From contig NC_091966.1 of assembly GCF_036711975.1 (NCBI RefSeq), positions 28,155,501 through 28,219,500 of the forward strand: a DNA stretch of 64,000 nucleotides, written 5' to 3'. This document shows positions 33,446 to 44,370 of the stretch, in pieces. Under the pieces are notes generated by a model. The model was not told the origin of the DNA. It ran no database searches and saw only the letters and a program-made list of their open reading frames with translations. Position 1 is the first letter of the stretch. Each line of letters starts with the position of its first letter. Source of the stretch: Onthophagus taurus (Eukaryota; Arthropoda; Insecta; Coleoptera; Scarabaeidae). Both the position numbers and the translations under genes were made by a program.

Positions 33446-34410
33446 AAATAAATTTAATATTGAAAATTAATATAATACATAAAAAACGTCAATTAGTAAT
33501 GTAGAATAAACTTCTTTGGTATATTGAACTATTTTTTTTGTCAGTTGCTTTTTAACTCATAAATAAATAAAACATCTTATTTATCTAGTAGTTTTATATT
33601 TATTATTTAAAGAAAATGAGGGTAGTTTACCTCGTGGAACATCGATAGATAGATTTTTAAAAAACAATACCACAGTTACGATGGCAGTTTTCATCTTCGA
33701 GGTATAAACAAAAAACTACCCCTAATTTGTAACCCTTATAACCATTTTCAAAAATTTTTACTTCAAATATAAAACAAACACAGTACCAAATTTCGCCGTA
33801 ATCGACAAATAACGCCCGGGATAGAATTAATTTTTAAGGGGGTGGATAACCCCAACAACCCCTATATGGTGTATTATGCCTTATTTTACACTAAACATTT
33901 TATTGTGCGACTAATTTACGGTTTTGTTTAAAGTATTTTCAAAATACCTGACAATTTTATCACATCATTCTTACGAAAAGTGCTTACATGTTAACCCCCG
34001 TAACTTCGCTGGGGTTGATCTAGGGCGAATGGGAAAAAACCCTTAACTAATATTTTTGAACGCACTAGAAGTATACTTAATGCCGCCAAAATCGATAGGG
34101 TGGTTTTTAAATAATTCCAAAAAAATAGGGGTAGTTCGCCCTTTTTAACCCTCTGCTATATGTGTGACACATCAAAAGAAAGCTCTTTTAAAATGAATAT
34201 CAGTTACAATTTACCAAATTTTGATAGCACTTTTCGTTTTCAAAATATAAGTGAAAACGTACTTTTTCTCCAAACTTTCAACCCCTATAACTCGCCCCAG
34301 GGGCTTTTACCGCACGTATAAAAAAATGTGCGAACCTTATTTTGGCCCATTCTATGACTGTACCAAATTGCATCGAAATCGGTGAGACACAGTTGTGACA
34401 CTTCCCTTGT

Positions 34411-34562
34411 TAGTCACTTCTGTAGAACATTGTAATACTGTAGTGTGCCATAGAAAAAATAACGCGCAAAACTGATAACAGTCATTAAATGATATTTCAA
34501 TCCCTGAAGCAGTTGTAAATGATCATTTTTTCCCATGGCACACTACAGTATAACACAAGTGA
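34411..34562. mobile_element. Inverted-repeat MITE
   Basis: About 150 bp whose ends share ATACTGTAGTGTGCCAT in inverted orientation (left about 34436, right about 34535-34551). It lies immediately right of the pogo-like element. The target duplication is uncertain. Confidence 0.5.
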
Positions 34563-34917
34563 CTTTAAGAGAATGTTCGGAAATTATTTTAATGTTTTTC
34601 TCTACTACAATTACCATTAATGTTGATATATTGTACACTAATGGCCTCAGCAAAAAAATCTCTAACCAACAACGTGAAGACAATTTGAAAATCAAAATTT
34701 GATAATCGATTGAAATTGAAGAATCATAGTATTCATCAAACCATTTCATTTGATACCTCGCTCATGAAAATCGGAATGTAAATGACAGAGTTACAGCTTG
34801 GGGCGTTTTTTATCTCACACCCTGTATATATATTTTGTGCTATTTATGTACTAATTTTGTACTACATTAAAATTTTTGGTACTAATCATTTAGTATTTAT
34901 TTTATATATGTTGTACA

Positions 34918-35400
34918 TACAGGTATCCCACGTAACTGGTTCGTTAGAACTTTTTTAGGTTCCACTATTCGTACAGTTTTAAAATGTTGGTAGCATAGAT
35001 TCTTTATTTGAAACTTTCGATCTGAAATATTTGCGAGATGGCTGTCACTTCCGGTCTACCGGAAGTAGACTTAAACTTCGTTAATTTAATTGGAAGGCTA
35101 TAGTTTTTATTACACCTTTTAATTGTACGCCAAAAAATATGTTGACTTTCATAAAAGTTATTCATACCTAGCGTTTTTTGTTTTCGCGTTATTTTGATTT
35201 TTAGTTCTTCTTGGCAAATTTCACCATGCTCTTTAAAACCCCATATCTCTAGCCAACATTCATTCAAAAGAGCTCTAGATTGGCACCATTACTCTTCAGA
35301 TATTGTCAAATAGATTGCCATTTGTTTTATCAGAGTATCTTATACAGGCTGGTCAAAAATTGAATTACTGTTTCTCCACATTCAATGGTGAGAAAATGGA
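34918..35400 (-). repeat. Repeat family Y, copy 2
   Basis: Reverse-orientation copy of 18720-19205. It starts with TACAGGTATCCCACGTAAC and contains GTTAGAACTTTTTTAGGTTC. The included minus-strand frame (35267-35004) is the counterpart of the 18863 frame. No function is recognised. Confidence 0.7.
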
Positions 35401-36004
35401 AAATTTTAAATAGAACGCCCCTTATTTTTTTAGAACATCAAAAAGGGAATTTAATTCTCCACAAGTAATCTATAAGCAATCCTATATCTATTTATTGTAG
35501 TTTCCGTCATATTGGTAAATTTATCAAAACATGTACGGCACCCAGATTTTTTTATTAAGAAAGCCGTGGAACATTGACAGTTTTTGGTCCATGTTTGTAT
35601 TATTGTTGTCATTAGTTACATTTGACGGCAGGTGTAAGTCATTGAACATTATGGCAAATTATTCCAACGCCGATACTTAAAATTCATTTTGTATTAATGG
35701 CTAAAGTAATAAACTTTTGAACAAGACGTATCGAACACTTAATGACAGATGTCTAAGAAACCTAAAGCCCATCACAAAGAAAAAAAATAAAAAAATAAAA
35801 ATAATAAATATTTTATCGTATTTTATTGCATATCCAAATTAAATTTAATAAAAAATTTATATTATAAATTCATATTTTTTATCCAAATCTAATTTTTGTC
35901 ATCAGTTTTTTGTTTTCGTTCTTTCATTTATTTATTCTTCTGTTTGTAATTTTTGGTAAATAAAAGCTAGAAAAACTAAAAGATTATCAACCGTAGTTAA
36001 TGGT
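35401..36004. other. Low-complexity AT-rich DNA
   Basis: No gene. The region 35430-35500 shows weak similarity to the arms of the neighbouring inverted-repeat element. Confidence 0.35.
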
Positions 36005-36149
36005 ACAAATAATAATAGAAATAAATTAAACGAAAAACTGTCAAAATGTCATGGCGTTTCAGAATGTTTATAGATAATTTGTAGAGCATTAAATTTCCTT
36101 TCGGGTAGACTAATAAAATATAGTACGTTCATAGTACGTTTAATTGTTT

Positions 36150-36690
36150 TTCAAATTAATTTTTGAATAAAGTTCTACCTCATTTACGCTCGTTCACTCG
36201 ACGTTTCAAAATTTTAAATAAAACAATAATAATAGTAAGAAAACCTTTTTCTTTAAAAATTCATTCCAACCTTCGATTAACAACGCTAGAGCTTAACAGT
36301 TAGTGTTTGCTTAATTAATTTTTTCTCAGAAACTATCAACTTTTCGAAGAACATCAGAGAGACAAAAAAGTTTTAGAATATTTTCGTCTATCTAAATAAA
36401 ATATTTCCAATGTATTTATCATCGTCATAAAAAAGATCTAGACAAAAATTGAACGGGGGTGGTTATGTTTAGTAACTTAGAAGGGAAGATTGAAAGTACA
36501 AATAGGCTCGAAACATGCCCTATTATAAGCTAAACATATTTCCCAAATTTCATTTTCCTGGTGTTAATGGTTTTCGGGAAAAAAAAATTCGCAGGGGAGT
36601 CGAAATCGCTCATAGTTTATATAAGAAAGTACCCTTAAAATTGCCTAATGAATCACTCCCTGAAATTTGAGCACGTCATTCAGATACAGC
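36150..36690 (+). repeat. Repeat family X, uninterrupted copy
   Basis: About 540 bp shared with 43200-43716 plus 49792-49860. Diagnostic strings are CGCTCGTTCACTCGACGTTT, AACATCAGAGAGACAAAAAA and TGAACGGGGGTGGTTA. It gives the empty-site sequence for the 43717-49791 insertion. Confidence 0.75.
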
Positions 36691-36706
36691 CTGTATGTAA
36701 TACATA

Positions 36707-37175
36707 CAAGTGTCTCAAGTAACTGCTTCGTTAGAACTTTTTTAGGTTCCACTATTCGTACAGTTGTTTGGTAAGTATTTTGGTACAAAATTTTGGTAGT
36801 ATTTGTTGTTTATTCGGAACTTTCGATCTAAAATATTTTCAAGATGGCTGTCACGTCCAGTCCACCGGAAATAGACTTAAAATTCGTTATTTGAAATGGA
36901 ATGCTATAGTTTTTATTACACCTTTTAATTGTACGTAAAAAAATATGTTGACTTTCATGAAAGTTATTGTTACCTAGCGTTTTTCGGTTTTGAGTTATAT
37001 TGATTTTAAGTTTTTTTTTGCAAATTTCACCATGCTCTTTACACCCCATATCTTAGCCAGCGTTCATTCAAAAAAGCTCTAAATTGGCACGATTACTTTT
37101 CGGATGCTGTCAAATAGATTGTCATTTATCATCTGGTCAAAAATTAAATTACGGTTTCTCCATATTCAATGGCAA
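36707..37175 (-). repeat. Repeat family Y, copy 3
   Basis: Reverse-orientation relative of 18720-19205 and 34918-35400. The included minus frame 37049-36828 is again homologous to those of the other copies but ends differently. Confidence 0.7.
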
Positions 37176-37539
37176 GAAAGTCGAAAATTTTAAATGGATC
37201 GTACTATATTTTATTAGTCTACCCGAAAGGAAATTTAATTCTCTACAAATTATCTATAAACATTCCGGAACGCCATGACATTTTGACAGTTTTTCGTTTA
37301 ATTTATTTCTATTATTATTTGTGACCTGGACTACGGAAAAGGGGTTTATGTACGAAAATTTATTTTCGAGATAAATACGATTGAAGTTTGTAGCAACTGC
37401 GCGTTAATTTTTTACACAAATCTATCATGTATTCAATGTTACATTATTCGTTAGCTTAGTAGTTACAAGTTATGAAGTTATTAGATACAGTAATACCTTT
37501 ATTAACGCATCCCATCTTACACCAACGCGGTTTTGTGAT

Positions 37540-38235
37540 CAGAAAACGAATTGAAAGTTGTTAACGAAATTTATTTCGATAAGAATGATGATTCTATTTC
37601 CGAAATGGATATTGATGTCGACATCGAAGGAGATGATCTAGGACCATCTAATGTTAAAGATTGCGGTAAACGTCGGTTTGAAAATTTATTGAAGTATTTC
37701 AATAGTAAAGGCGTAACTCTGAGGATACATGCTTTGACAAATAAGCCATGTACGAATCCAGCAGCTCTTAAGCCCGAAGTGATACAAAAGGTAGTTGACT
37801 TCATAAAAGCGACTGGAGAACGGATGGCAATTCCTCTGGCTGGTCGACTTCCGAATTTTAAAGATTTTCGGGTATTGAAACTCCCATCAAGCGAGAACCT
37901 ATCTCTTCGCTCAATTCAAACGAACGTAAATTAAGCTACAAATCTTTTAGTAGAATTTGGATAAAGTACATACCGTACGTAACGGTCATGAAACCTGCGG
38001 ATGATCTCTGCGATATTATGCAATGAAAAAGCAGTTGCTGCGATCACATTGAAAAAGCTAAGAATCAACGATCTTATTATATTTTATTATCGATCTTATT
38101 ACGATCTTATTATTTTATTATCAAACATGGGGAACCACTGAACATCCAACTCAAGTATGTACTATCATTCGACTTTGCCCAAACAGTGCATTACCCAGTA
38201 CTTCAAGGCGCTGAGAAAATGTGCTGTATTTTTTA
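37540..38235 (+). pseudogene. Decayed element-encoded protein, unknown class
   Basis: A frame from 37551 (TTG start only) to 37934 contains RRFENLLKYFNSKGVTLRIH, PEVIQKVVDFIKATGERMAI and PLAGRLPNFKDFRVLKLPSS. A second frame continues SFSRIWIKYIPYVTVMKPAD and DLCDIMQ (about 37940-38025). A third gives LKYVLSFDFAQTVHYPVLQG (about 38150-38210). I recognise this order of blocks from proteins repeated in many animal genomes, probably transposon-encoded, but I cannot name the superfamily. Shifts and stops show it is dead. Confidence 0.5.
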
Positions 38236-38740
38236 AAAATATTATTTTTAAAGCCCTCTAGCGACTAAACTAAGCAATTTTATATGTAGACAAGATCATC
38301 ATATTTTTGGTCAAGGTACTGCTACAAGGTACTACTATGTGATCTTCCATTGCACACGTCATTTCCGGACACTCTGTATATTACTCGCCCACAACAAACT
38401 TTATTGCATCTACTAGGCAAGGTTTTATAAGTTCAGTTAAACAATCCAGTCAACGCGATTGATTAGGTACATTACAATTTAAGAAAAAGAATAAGATGTG
38501 CATCGCCTTTTGTTTCGCTCTGTTATAATTTTTCTTTTGTTGTTTTTTTTTATCACATTAGTTGCATCAACATTAATAGTAGTAATACCTGTAGTTTATG
38601 AGCCAGTTCACCAAAAACTCTAGAAATCAGTGTGGCTTGGTTACGCATCCCATATTGACATTTTACTCCCCAAGGGATAATTAGTAGTTACCCACAGGTT
38701 AAGAACCACTGCGTTATAGCCAAAAGTCCGTTATATGAAA
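38236..38740. other. No recognised gene; small GATCTTATTAT repeat upstream
   Basis: No coding signal. A short tandem GATCTTATTAT-like repeat lies at about 38070-38125. Confidence 0.35.
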
Positions 38741-38744
38741 AATT

Positions 38745-38865
38745 GTTAGTACTAGTTTTAGTTCAATGAAAAATACATATACAACAATGTAACGCTGAAT
38801 AACACCTAAACCAAGAACTAACACTAATCCTAGAAACATTCGGGTTTAGCGCAGTAGCGTAACTA
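38745..38865. repeat. CTAGAACT-type repeat fragment
   Basis: Contains TAGTACTAGTTTTAGTTCA, ACAACAATGTAACGCTGAAT and CATTCGGGTTTAGCG, the motifs of the palindromic blocks at 13.9, 15.4 and 25.7 kb. Confidence 0.55.
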
Positions 38866-39074
38866 CCAGAGAGGCCGGGAGCGACTGACCCAGGGTGCAC
38901 AACACCATGGAGCGCCATGATAATTGTAAAATACCTGATATCAAAAACTTAAAAGTGAAAATAATATTTAATTTAATATGCATAATCAAACAGATAAATT
39001 ACATATACTGACTTCCATAAAATTTGCAACACCTAGAATTTATTGAACGATTTTATTAAAATTTAAAAATTTAT

Positions 39075-39431
39075 TTGAAATAAAAATTAAAAAGTTTTTT
39101 TTCAATAATGAGTTGCTCCGCCGCGATTTGTAAAGCACTCATTAGACATCGTGGCATGCTATCAATCAAGTGATCTATAGCTACCTGTGGTATATCAATG
39201 CAAGCTTCGGCGGCAATGTTAGCTTCTTCCAAAGAAACGTGTTGTAGCCCTTGCCGTATGAGGGCCCGCATTATCCTGTGTCGATTGAATTGTTGAAAGT
39301 CTGTCTCTTGTGACCAAAAGTCTTAAGCGACATTCTTCTCGATCTTTAGTCTTTCGTCTTCTGCTGGGACGTCTAGACCCAAGGCGACGTTGTTGCACCC
39401 CTTCCTCGGACCCTTTGGACCGACATCTCAA
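39075..39431 (-). pseudogene. Internally deleted Tc1-like transposase
   Basis: Reading leftwards: RRLGSRRPSRRRKTKDREEC (the N-terminal HTH linker region), then a jump to DNAGPHTARATTRFFGRS (second Asp block), then after a shift IDIPQVAIDHLIDSMPRCL, the Tc1 C-terminal IPxxxIxxLIxSMPRR motif. The first-Asp region and the stretch between second and third acidic residues are deleted. TIRs were not identified. Confidence 0.7.
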
Positions 39432-39504
39432 GACCGTTGTAACATTTCGGTTTACAAGACGAGCAATTTCTCTTAGCTAGTAAATATTGGTAAATATAAA
39501 TTAA

Positions 39505-39696
39505 ATGAATACCGCAGAAATGACGGAATTCAACGTATTAGATGAAGATTCCAACAAAAGCGTGTCTTGGACACGCAAAAGTACTTTGGTGCTACTCGAT
39601 TTGTACAAACACAGAAAAAGCGTTGGAACGTTAAAAGTGCGAAATTTTAAAAAGATGTGGGAAATTATAGCAAGTTTTGTTGTTTTGTGTAAATGA
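39505..39696 (+). CDS. Myb/SANT-like DNA-binding fragment
   Basis: ATG frame of 63 codons. WTRKSTLVLLDLYKHRKSVG followed by NFKKMWEIIASF fits a Myb/SANT-like (MADF-related) DNA-binding domain as found in Harbinger partner proteins and many insect genes. It ends at TGA right after the second helix region, so it is either a first exon or a fragment. No continuation was found. Confidence 0.4.
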   Translation: MNTAEMTEFNVLDEDSNKSVSWTRKSTLVLLDLYKHRKSVGTLKVRNFKKMWEIIASFVVLCK

Positions 39697-40784
39697 TTGA
39701 CGAAATGCGCATGTGTGTCACAAAAATCAGAATAATTTGCAGCTCTGGCAAGAAATTATTCTGACGGTTTGTTTTCAGTTGGAAATCAGTCAGCCAAGTA
39801 CTACGAACGTATTACGCGATTAGAAAAATCACAAATTTGTCTACTGCGAACACTTAAAACCTAATACGCATGCGTAATAGTAAACAATCAATCAGCAATC
39901 GTTCTCCGAACAAACCTATTATAAACTTAATAAAAGAAATAAACGAAAAATTAGGGTACGGGATGGTTCAAATTCGATGTCCAAATAGGCTATTTCGGAA
40001 ACTATAAGAGTTAGAAAAAAAGTAGCTTACATGTCTCGATCTCTTTTTTTAAATAAATTCCAACGTCGAAAACCTCAAAGCGCTATCGTCTTTTGTTTTT
40101 CCCCTAGAGGCCAAAATTGAAAATATCGTAAAACTAGCAAGTGCAATTATCTTGGTTATTATTATAAGTGGAGTATTATTACTAAGACACTTTAATGTCT
40201 GAGACACTTAATGTAAAGTGTAATTTATAGACACTTTTTTACAGAGAATTGAATGACGTAGTCAAAAAAAAATTTCTGTTTTAGATTTTGAGATATGACA
40301 ATTTTCGTTTTTTTAAATGGAAACAACCACTGATTGTTCGCTTATTAAATTCGTTGTTTTCTTCTGATTACAAAAATATGGGGTTAGAGAGAACTTTTTT
40401 TTAATGTCAAAGAAATTAAATTTACAGTTTCCTGTAAATTACGGTACTATAACTAATAATTATTCTACTAAAAATGTATATAAAATTTATTTTATTTTCT
40501 AATATGGGGTTGTCGATCAAAAGTTGGAATGAATTTTTATGAAAAAATCTTAGTAGGCTTTGCAATCTTTTAGCTAATGTTGGCTCTATTTTCATCGTAT
40601 ATGTATAACTATAGATGTGAATTAAAAAAAAAAAAACAGTTTGAAAACGATGAAAGATATTTTATTCAGTCACACATCGAACACATTGCAGTAAAGTCCA
40701 AATTTTCAAAACCTGTTCTGCAAATTGTATTCCGGTCGTCATCTTACAAAGTACTGTTTTTTGATTTTTGAGTATTAATAATAG

Positions 40785-40786
40785 TA

Positions 40787-40839
<53 letters not shown>

Positions 40840-40852
40840 GTATATAAATATA
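40785..40852. repeat. (TA)n microsatellite
   Basis: Nearly pure TA dinucleotides with a few interruptions. Confidence 0.9.
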
Positions 40853-41391
40853 AAGAATTCGACTCACATGTAAATTTTAAACTTCAACAAAAATTATGTA
40901 CAGGGTGGGTAAATTTGGGTGTTATTATAGGCTATCTCAGAAACTATAAGAGATACGAAAAAAGTAGGTGCCATGTCCTGGTCTCTTTTTTCGAGACTAA
41001 CCCAATCCCGCAAACACCAAACCTCTATCTTCTTTTGTTTTTAAGTTATAGCCAAAAAGTCAAATTTTCGTGATTTCAAAAAATGCTCATATTTCGTTTA
41101 TTTTTGAAATTAGAGAAATGGGGTTGATACGTTCTTAAGACACTTTTTTAAGTAGAATATACTGCCGTTGAAAAATTTTAAAAATATTTAATGATTTTTG
41201 AGACACAACACAAAGTTTTTTTTTAAATACAAACTATACTTGATTATGATGTTAATGAAAAGAGCATATTTTTAGCTTTCCAATGATGTATCGCATGTAT
41301 GGTGTATTTGCGGAAAATAAGCGTTAATTTTCAATTCCAAAATAGTAAGCGCTAAAGTTCAAAATTTTGATTATAGTAGGCGGGTTCGGAC

Positions 41392-41789
41392 AGTAATTAC
41401 CAGAGCCCGGACAGTTTAGGAAAAGTGCGCCCCTCCACACGAAATGAATTCCATGACAACGACGTAAGTACGTTGTTGTCGCTTTTGACACCTTTTGATC
41501 ACTAAGTTACTCTTCAAAATTGAATTTCGAAGAGCGATGAGCGTACCTTAGCGAAGAACTTGCTGTGCAACATTAATTAATGAATTAATAAAAATAATAT
41601 AAAAATACGACTGAATTATTCATTTTTGGTTTTATTAAATTTATAATTAATAAATTAATTCATAATTTATTTCGTGACATAAGGTATGACGTATCCGACA
41701 GGTTCGCACCCTTCGATTGAATTTTTGAGACTGGAGTGGGAGGCGTTTTAGGATAACTTTCCTAAACTGTCCGGGCTCTGGTAATTACT
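41392..41789. mobile_element. MITE with 32-bp TIRs
   Basis: Ends form an inverted repeat of about 32 bp, reading AGTAATTACCAGAGCCCGG then ACAGTTTAGGAAA. It interrupts the element at 40901-42928 just inside its left arm. The target duplication cannot be assigned because the tip itself contains the palindrome TAATTA. Confidence 0.7.
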
Positions 41790-42029
41790 ACCTAATTGCT
41801 ATATGGTTTTGCACGAATATGACAGAAAGTTGCCCTTGTACCATTATGCAGGAGAAAGTTGGTTTTGTACCAATGAATAAAAACTTTGAAGAGTTGATTT
41901 AAATTTCTCAGTATCTTATCCCTTACTTTGTTCACCAATAAAAAATGATTTGTAGATAAAGTTTGTTTATTAAAAATACAAGAAACATATTAATTAATGA
42001 ATAATTAAATAATATGAACAACAACTTCA

Positions 42030-42300
42030 GGAACTAAACAGTCACAGACTTCTTCTAGATCTTCTTCTACTAAACTTGCTGGTTGTAAGGTTAGAACAGT
42101 TGGGTATCAATGAATGAAATCTTCGGTAGTATCGTCCCTGTTTTCCCCAACCAGGAGATTTAGAAGTTTTTTCATATTAGCAACCTTTTCTTTTGAAATT
42201 GGGTGAGATAGAGGAAGATTAGGGATCATAAACTGGGCAGCGGACTTTCCATTGAAACGATGTTTATATGGTATATGGAGCCTTATCTATCATTTTCAAA
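42030..42300 (-). pseudogene. Coding remnant of unknown element protein
   Basis: Minus frame with one stop: LHIPYKHRFNGKSAAQFMIP, LPLSHPISKEKVANMKKLLN, LVGENRDDTTEDFIH, stop, then LVEEDLEEVCDCLVPEVV. It looks protein-coding in composition but I cannot name it. It could be a captured gene piece or the lost transposase of the surrounding element. Confidence 0.35.
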
Positions 42301-43015
42301 GAATAATTTTTTAATTTTATCGCTTTATGTATTTAAAGATAATGAGGAATTTTTAAGCGGGAAACTCGTTTCGAAAAATTAATGAATAAAATGATCAGTA
42401 AACTCACGTTACTATAGTAACTAAGTGGTATTTAACGTTTTCCTCGCCTACTATAATTAAAATTTTGAATATTAATCTTTAATATTTTAGAATTAAAAAA
42501 TAACGCTTATTTTCCCCAAATACACCAATACATCATTGGAAAGCTACAAATATGCTCTTTTCAGTAACACCATAATCTACTATAGTTTGTATTTAACAAA
42601 AAAACACAACTTTGTGTTGTATCTCAAAAATCATCAAATATTTTTAAAATTTTTCAACGGCAGTATATTCTACTTAAAAAAGTGTCTTAAGACGATCTTA
42701 ATCAACCCCATTTCTCTAATTTCAAAAATAAACGAAATATGAGCATTTTTTGAAATCACGAAAATTTGACTTTTTGGCTATAACTTAAAAACAAAAGAAG
42801 ATAGAGGTTTGGTGTTTGCAGGATTGGGTTAGTATCGAAAAAAGAGACCGGGACATGGCACCTACTTTTTTCGTATCTCTTATAGTTTCTAAGATAACCT
42901 ATAATAACACCCAAATTTGCCCACCCTGTACGTCTAAATAACGAATTGTCTTAATTGCTTTTACGATGTTAAGTTTATATAGACCATATCCTCCATTTTC
43001 TACATCCTAAGACGA

Positions 43016-43064
43016 CGTGCCTGAAGAAGACCAACTTTTTGGTTGAAACGTAACGTAGCACCGA
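43016..43064 (+). ncRNA. Hammerhead-ribozyme-like motif, copy 3
   Basis: Stem I GTGC, core CTGAAGA, an extra A, stem II GACCAA-CTTT-TTGGTT, core GAA, stem III ACG-TAA-CGT, cleavage-position A, then the stem I partner GCAC. This is the most complete of the three: stem III closes intramolecularly with three pairs and a 3-nt loop. Activity is unproven. Confidence 0.5.
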
Positions 43065-43149
43065 TTTAATAATTGAATAAAATATCTTTCATCGTTTTCA
43101 AACAATGGTTTTTTTTGAAAAAAATCACATCTATAGTTTGCAATCTTTG

Positions 43150-43338
43150 TCAGAAATATTTTTGACGTTTAAATGTCAGTGTTTTTCTTACTATTATTAT
43201 TGTTTTTCCAATTAATTTTTAAATAAAGTTCTATCGCATTCACGCTCGTTCACTCGACGTTTCAAAATTTTAAATAAAACAATAATAATAGTAAGAAAAC
43301 CACTGACATTTAAACGTCAAAAATATGTCTGACAAAGC
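43150..43338. mobile_element. Palindromic MITE
   Basis: About 190 bp with inverted repeats of about 55 bp (TGTCAGAAATATTTTTGACG on the left; TGTCAGACATATTTTTGACG read from the right). Its inner part is shared with family X at 36150-36245. Confidence 0.65.
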
Positions 43339-43716
43339 CTACTAAGATTTTATCAATAAAAATTCATTCCAACTTTCGATTAACAACCCTACAGCTTAAG
43401 TGTTTGCTTAATTATTTTTTTTCTCAGAAATTATTAAATTTTAGAAGAACATCAGAGAGACAAAAAAGTTTTAAAATAGTTTTATCTATTTAACTGAAAT
43501 TTTGTCAATGTATTTATCATCTTCATAAAAAAAAAGTCGGGTTAAATTGAACGGGGGTGGTTACGTTTAGTAGTTTAGAAGGGTAGGTTGAAAGTACAAA
43601 TAGGGTCAAAACGTGCTCTATTATGAGTTAAACATATTTCCCAAATTTCATTTTTCTAGCGTTTATGGTTTTTGAGAAAAAAAAATTAAACAAAAATTCA
43701 TCGCCCATGGTTCATA
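43200..43716 (+). repeat. Repeat family X, interrupted copy (left part)
   Basis: Direct copy of 36150-36614, broken at 43716 by the 43717-49791 element and resuming at 49792-49860. Confidence 0.75.
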
Positions 43717-44370
43717 GAGGGTGTTCATTTCAAAACTTTCCACCTCAATTTCTGTAAATCCGGAAGTTTAAAAAGAAAATCGCTGAAATAGGTAAAGAAT
43801 AAAACCAATGGGGACAACTTTTTATGCAAAAATTGACTCACTCGCTTCAACCCCCCGCCGCCAGAAACCAACCCCTTAAAAATCTTAAATGGAAAGGGGT
43901 GTCAAGTAATACCTCATTTTAAAGGTCTTTTAAGGTACTACATGTTAGTATTTAGTTTTTTTGAATTGATCGATTCATTTTCGAAATTTTTGCGAAAATC
44001 TTTGTTTTGTATTTCCCGCTTTAATTAATATTAAAAACTTTAATCACCTTCTTAAAAGCAAGAATAAGTAATCTTTTATTATTAATTTATAAAATGAAAT
44101 TACTATGTTCGTTTTTACAACGACCATTAAACCTTTATTATTTCGGAGCAATCCGAAATCTTTGATATTTAGGTTATTTTGACAATGATATACCTATGTT
44201 GGCTAGCTTGCCTGGCGTCTGTCAGAGATATTTAGAAAAAACGATTTCTGTTTCATTTTTCTTTTCTTTTAGGTTTATGTGGTTATTATTTAAACAACTT
44301 TTAACTGCTTGAAACGTTTTATTTTATTTTCAGTTATTTAATTATGTACAAAAACTTTTTGCAGAGAAAA

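Larger units (their letters stand above)
30619..34409 (+). mobile_element. Pogo/Jerky-like transposon with 0.95-kb TIRs
   Basis: Tips CAAGGGAAGTGTCACAACTG on the left and its inverse on the right. The flanks read TTA on both sides, so the duplication is TTA, or TA plus one coincident base. The terminal inverted repeats run about 30619-31565 and 33455-34408 with only scattered mismatches. They surround a single intact ORF (31856-33445). A small hairpin (about 31561-31645) lies just inside the left arm. The high arm identity and open ORF suggest recent activity. Confidence 0.85.
30108..34824. mobile_element. Long-TIR element with TA flanks, host of a nest
   Basis: Ends CAGGATGTCAGATAAAAAAC and the reverse complement of CAGGGTGTGAGATAAAAAAC, flanked by TA. 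The arms (30108-30260 and about 34680-34824) share the segment with GCTGTAACTCTGT and ATGAGCGAGGTATCAAATG. A related unit repeats at 30395-30560 in direct orientation. No transposase of its own was seen. The pogo-like element at 30619-34409 lies inside, followed by a small inverted-repeat element at about 34411-34562. Confidence 0.65.
36005..37323. mobile_element. Inverted-repeat element holding families X and Y
   Basis: Arms of about 130 bp (36005-36130 and 37186-37323) share ACAAATAATAATAGAAATAA and AAACTGTCAAAATGTCATGG in inverted orientation. Between them lie repeat family X (36150-36690) and family Y copy 3. The element has no coding sequence. Confidence 0.55.
40901..42928. mobile_element. 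Non-autonomous element, 0.48-kb TIRs, TA flanks
   Basis: Tips CAGGGTGGGTAAATTTG and the reverse complement of CAGGGTGGGCAAATTTG, flanked by TA. The arms run about 40901-41383 and 42446-42928. It carries a nested MITE (41392-41789) and a decayed minus-strand coding remnant (42030-42300). Confidence 0.75.
40495..43395. mobile_element. Outer inverted-repeat region with hammerhead motif
   Basis: Inverted segments at 40495-40680 and 43070-43395 share AAAACGATGAAAGATATTTT, CTATAGATGTGA and GTTGGAATGAATTTTTAT. The right side carries a hammerhead-like motif. The region encloses a (TA)n run, the long-TIR element 40901-42928, and a palindromic MITE (43150-43338). No coding capacity of its own was seen. 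Confidence 0.45.

Noticed and set aside
30108..34824. Polinton or other giant element, because of nested long inverted repeats
   Set aside because: The arms belong to two different nested elements with their own tips, and only one transposase gene is present.
40768..41073. Open frame starting MSINNSRHIYIYIYIY
   Set aside because: Translation of a (TA)n microsatellite running into a transposon arm.
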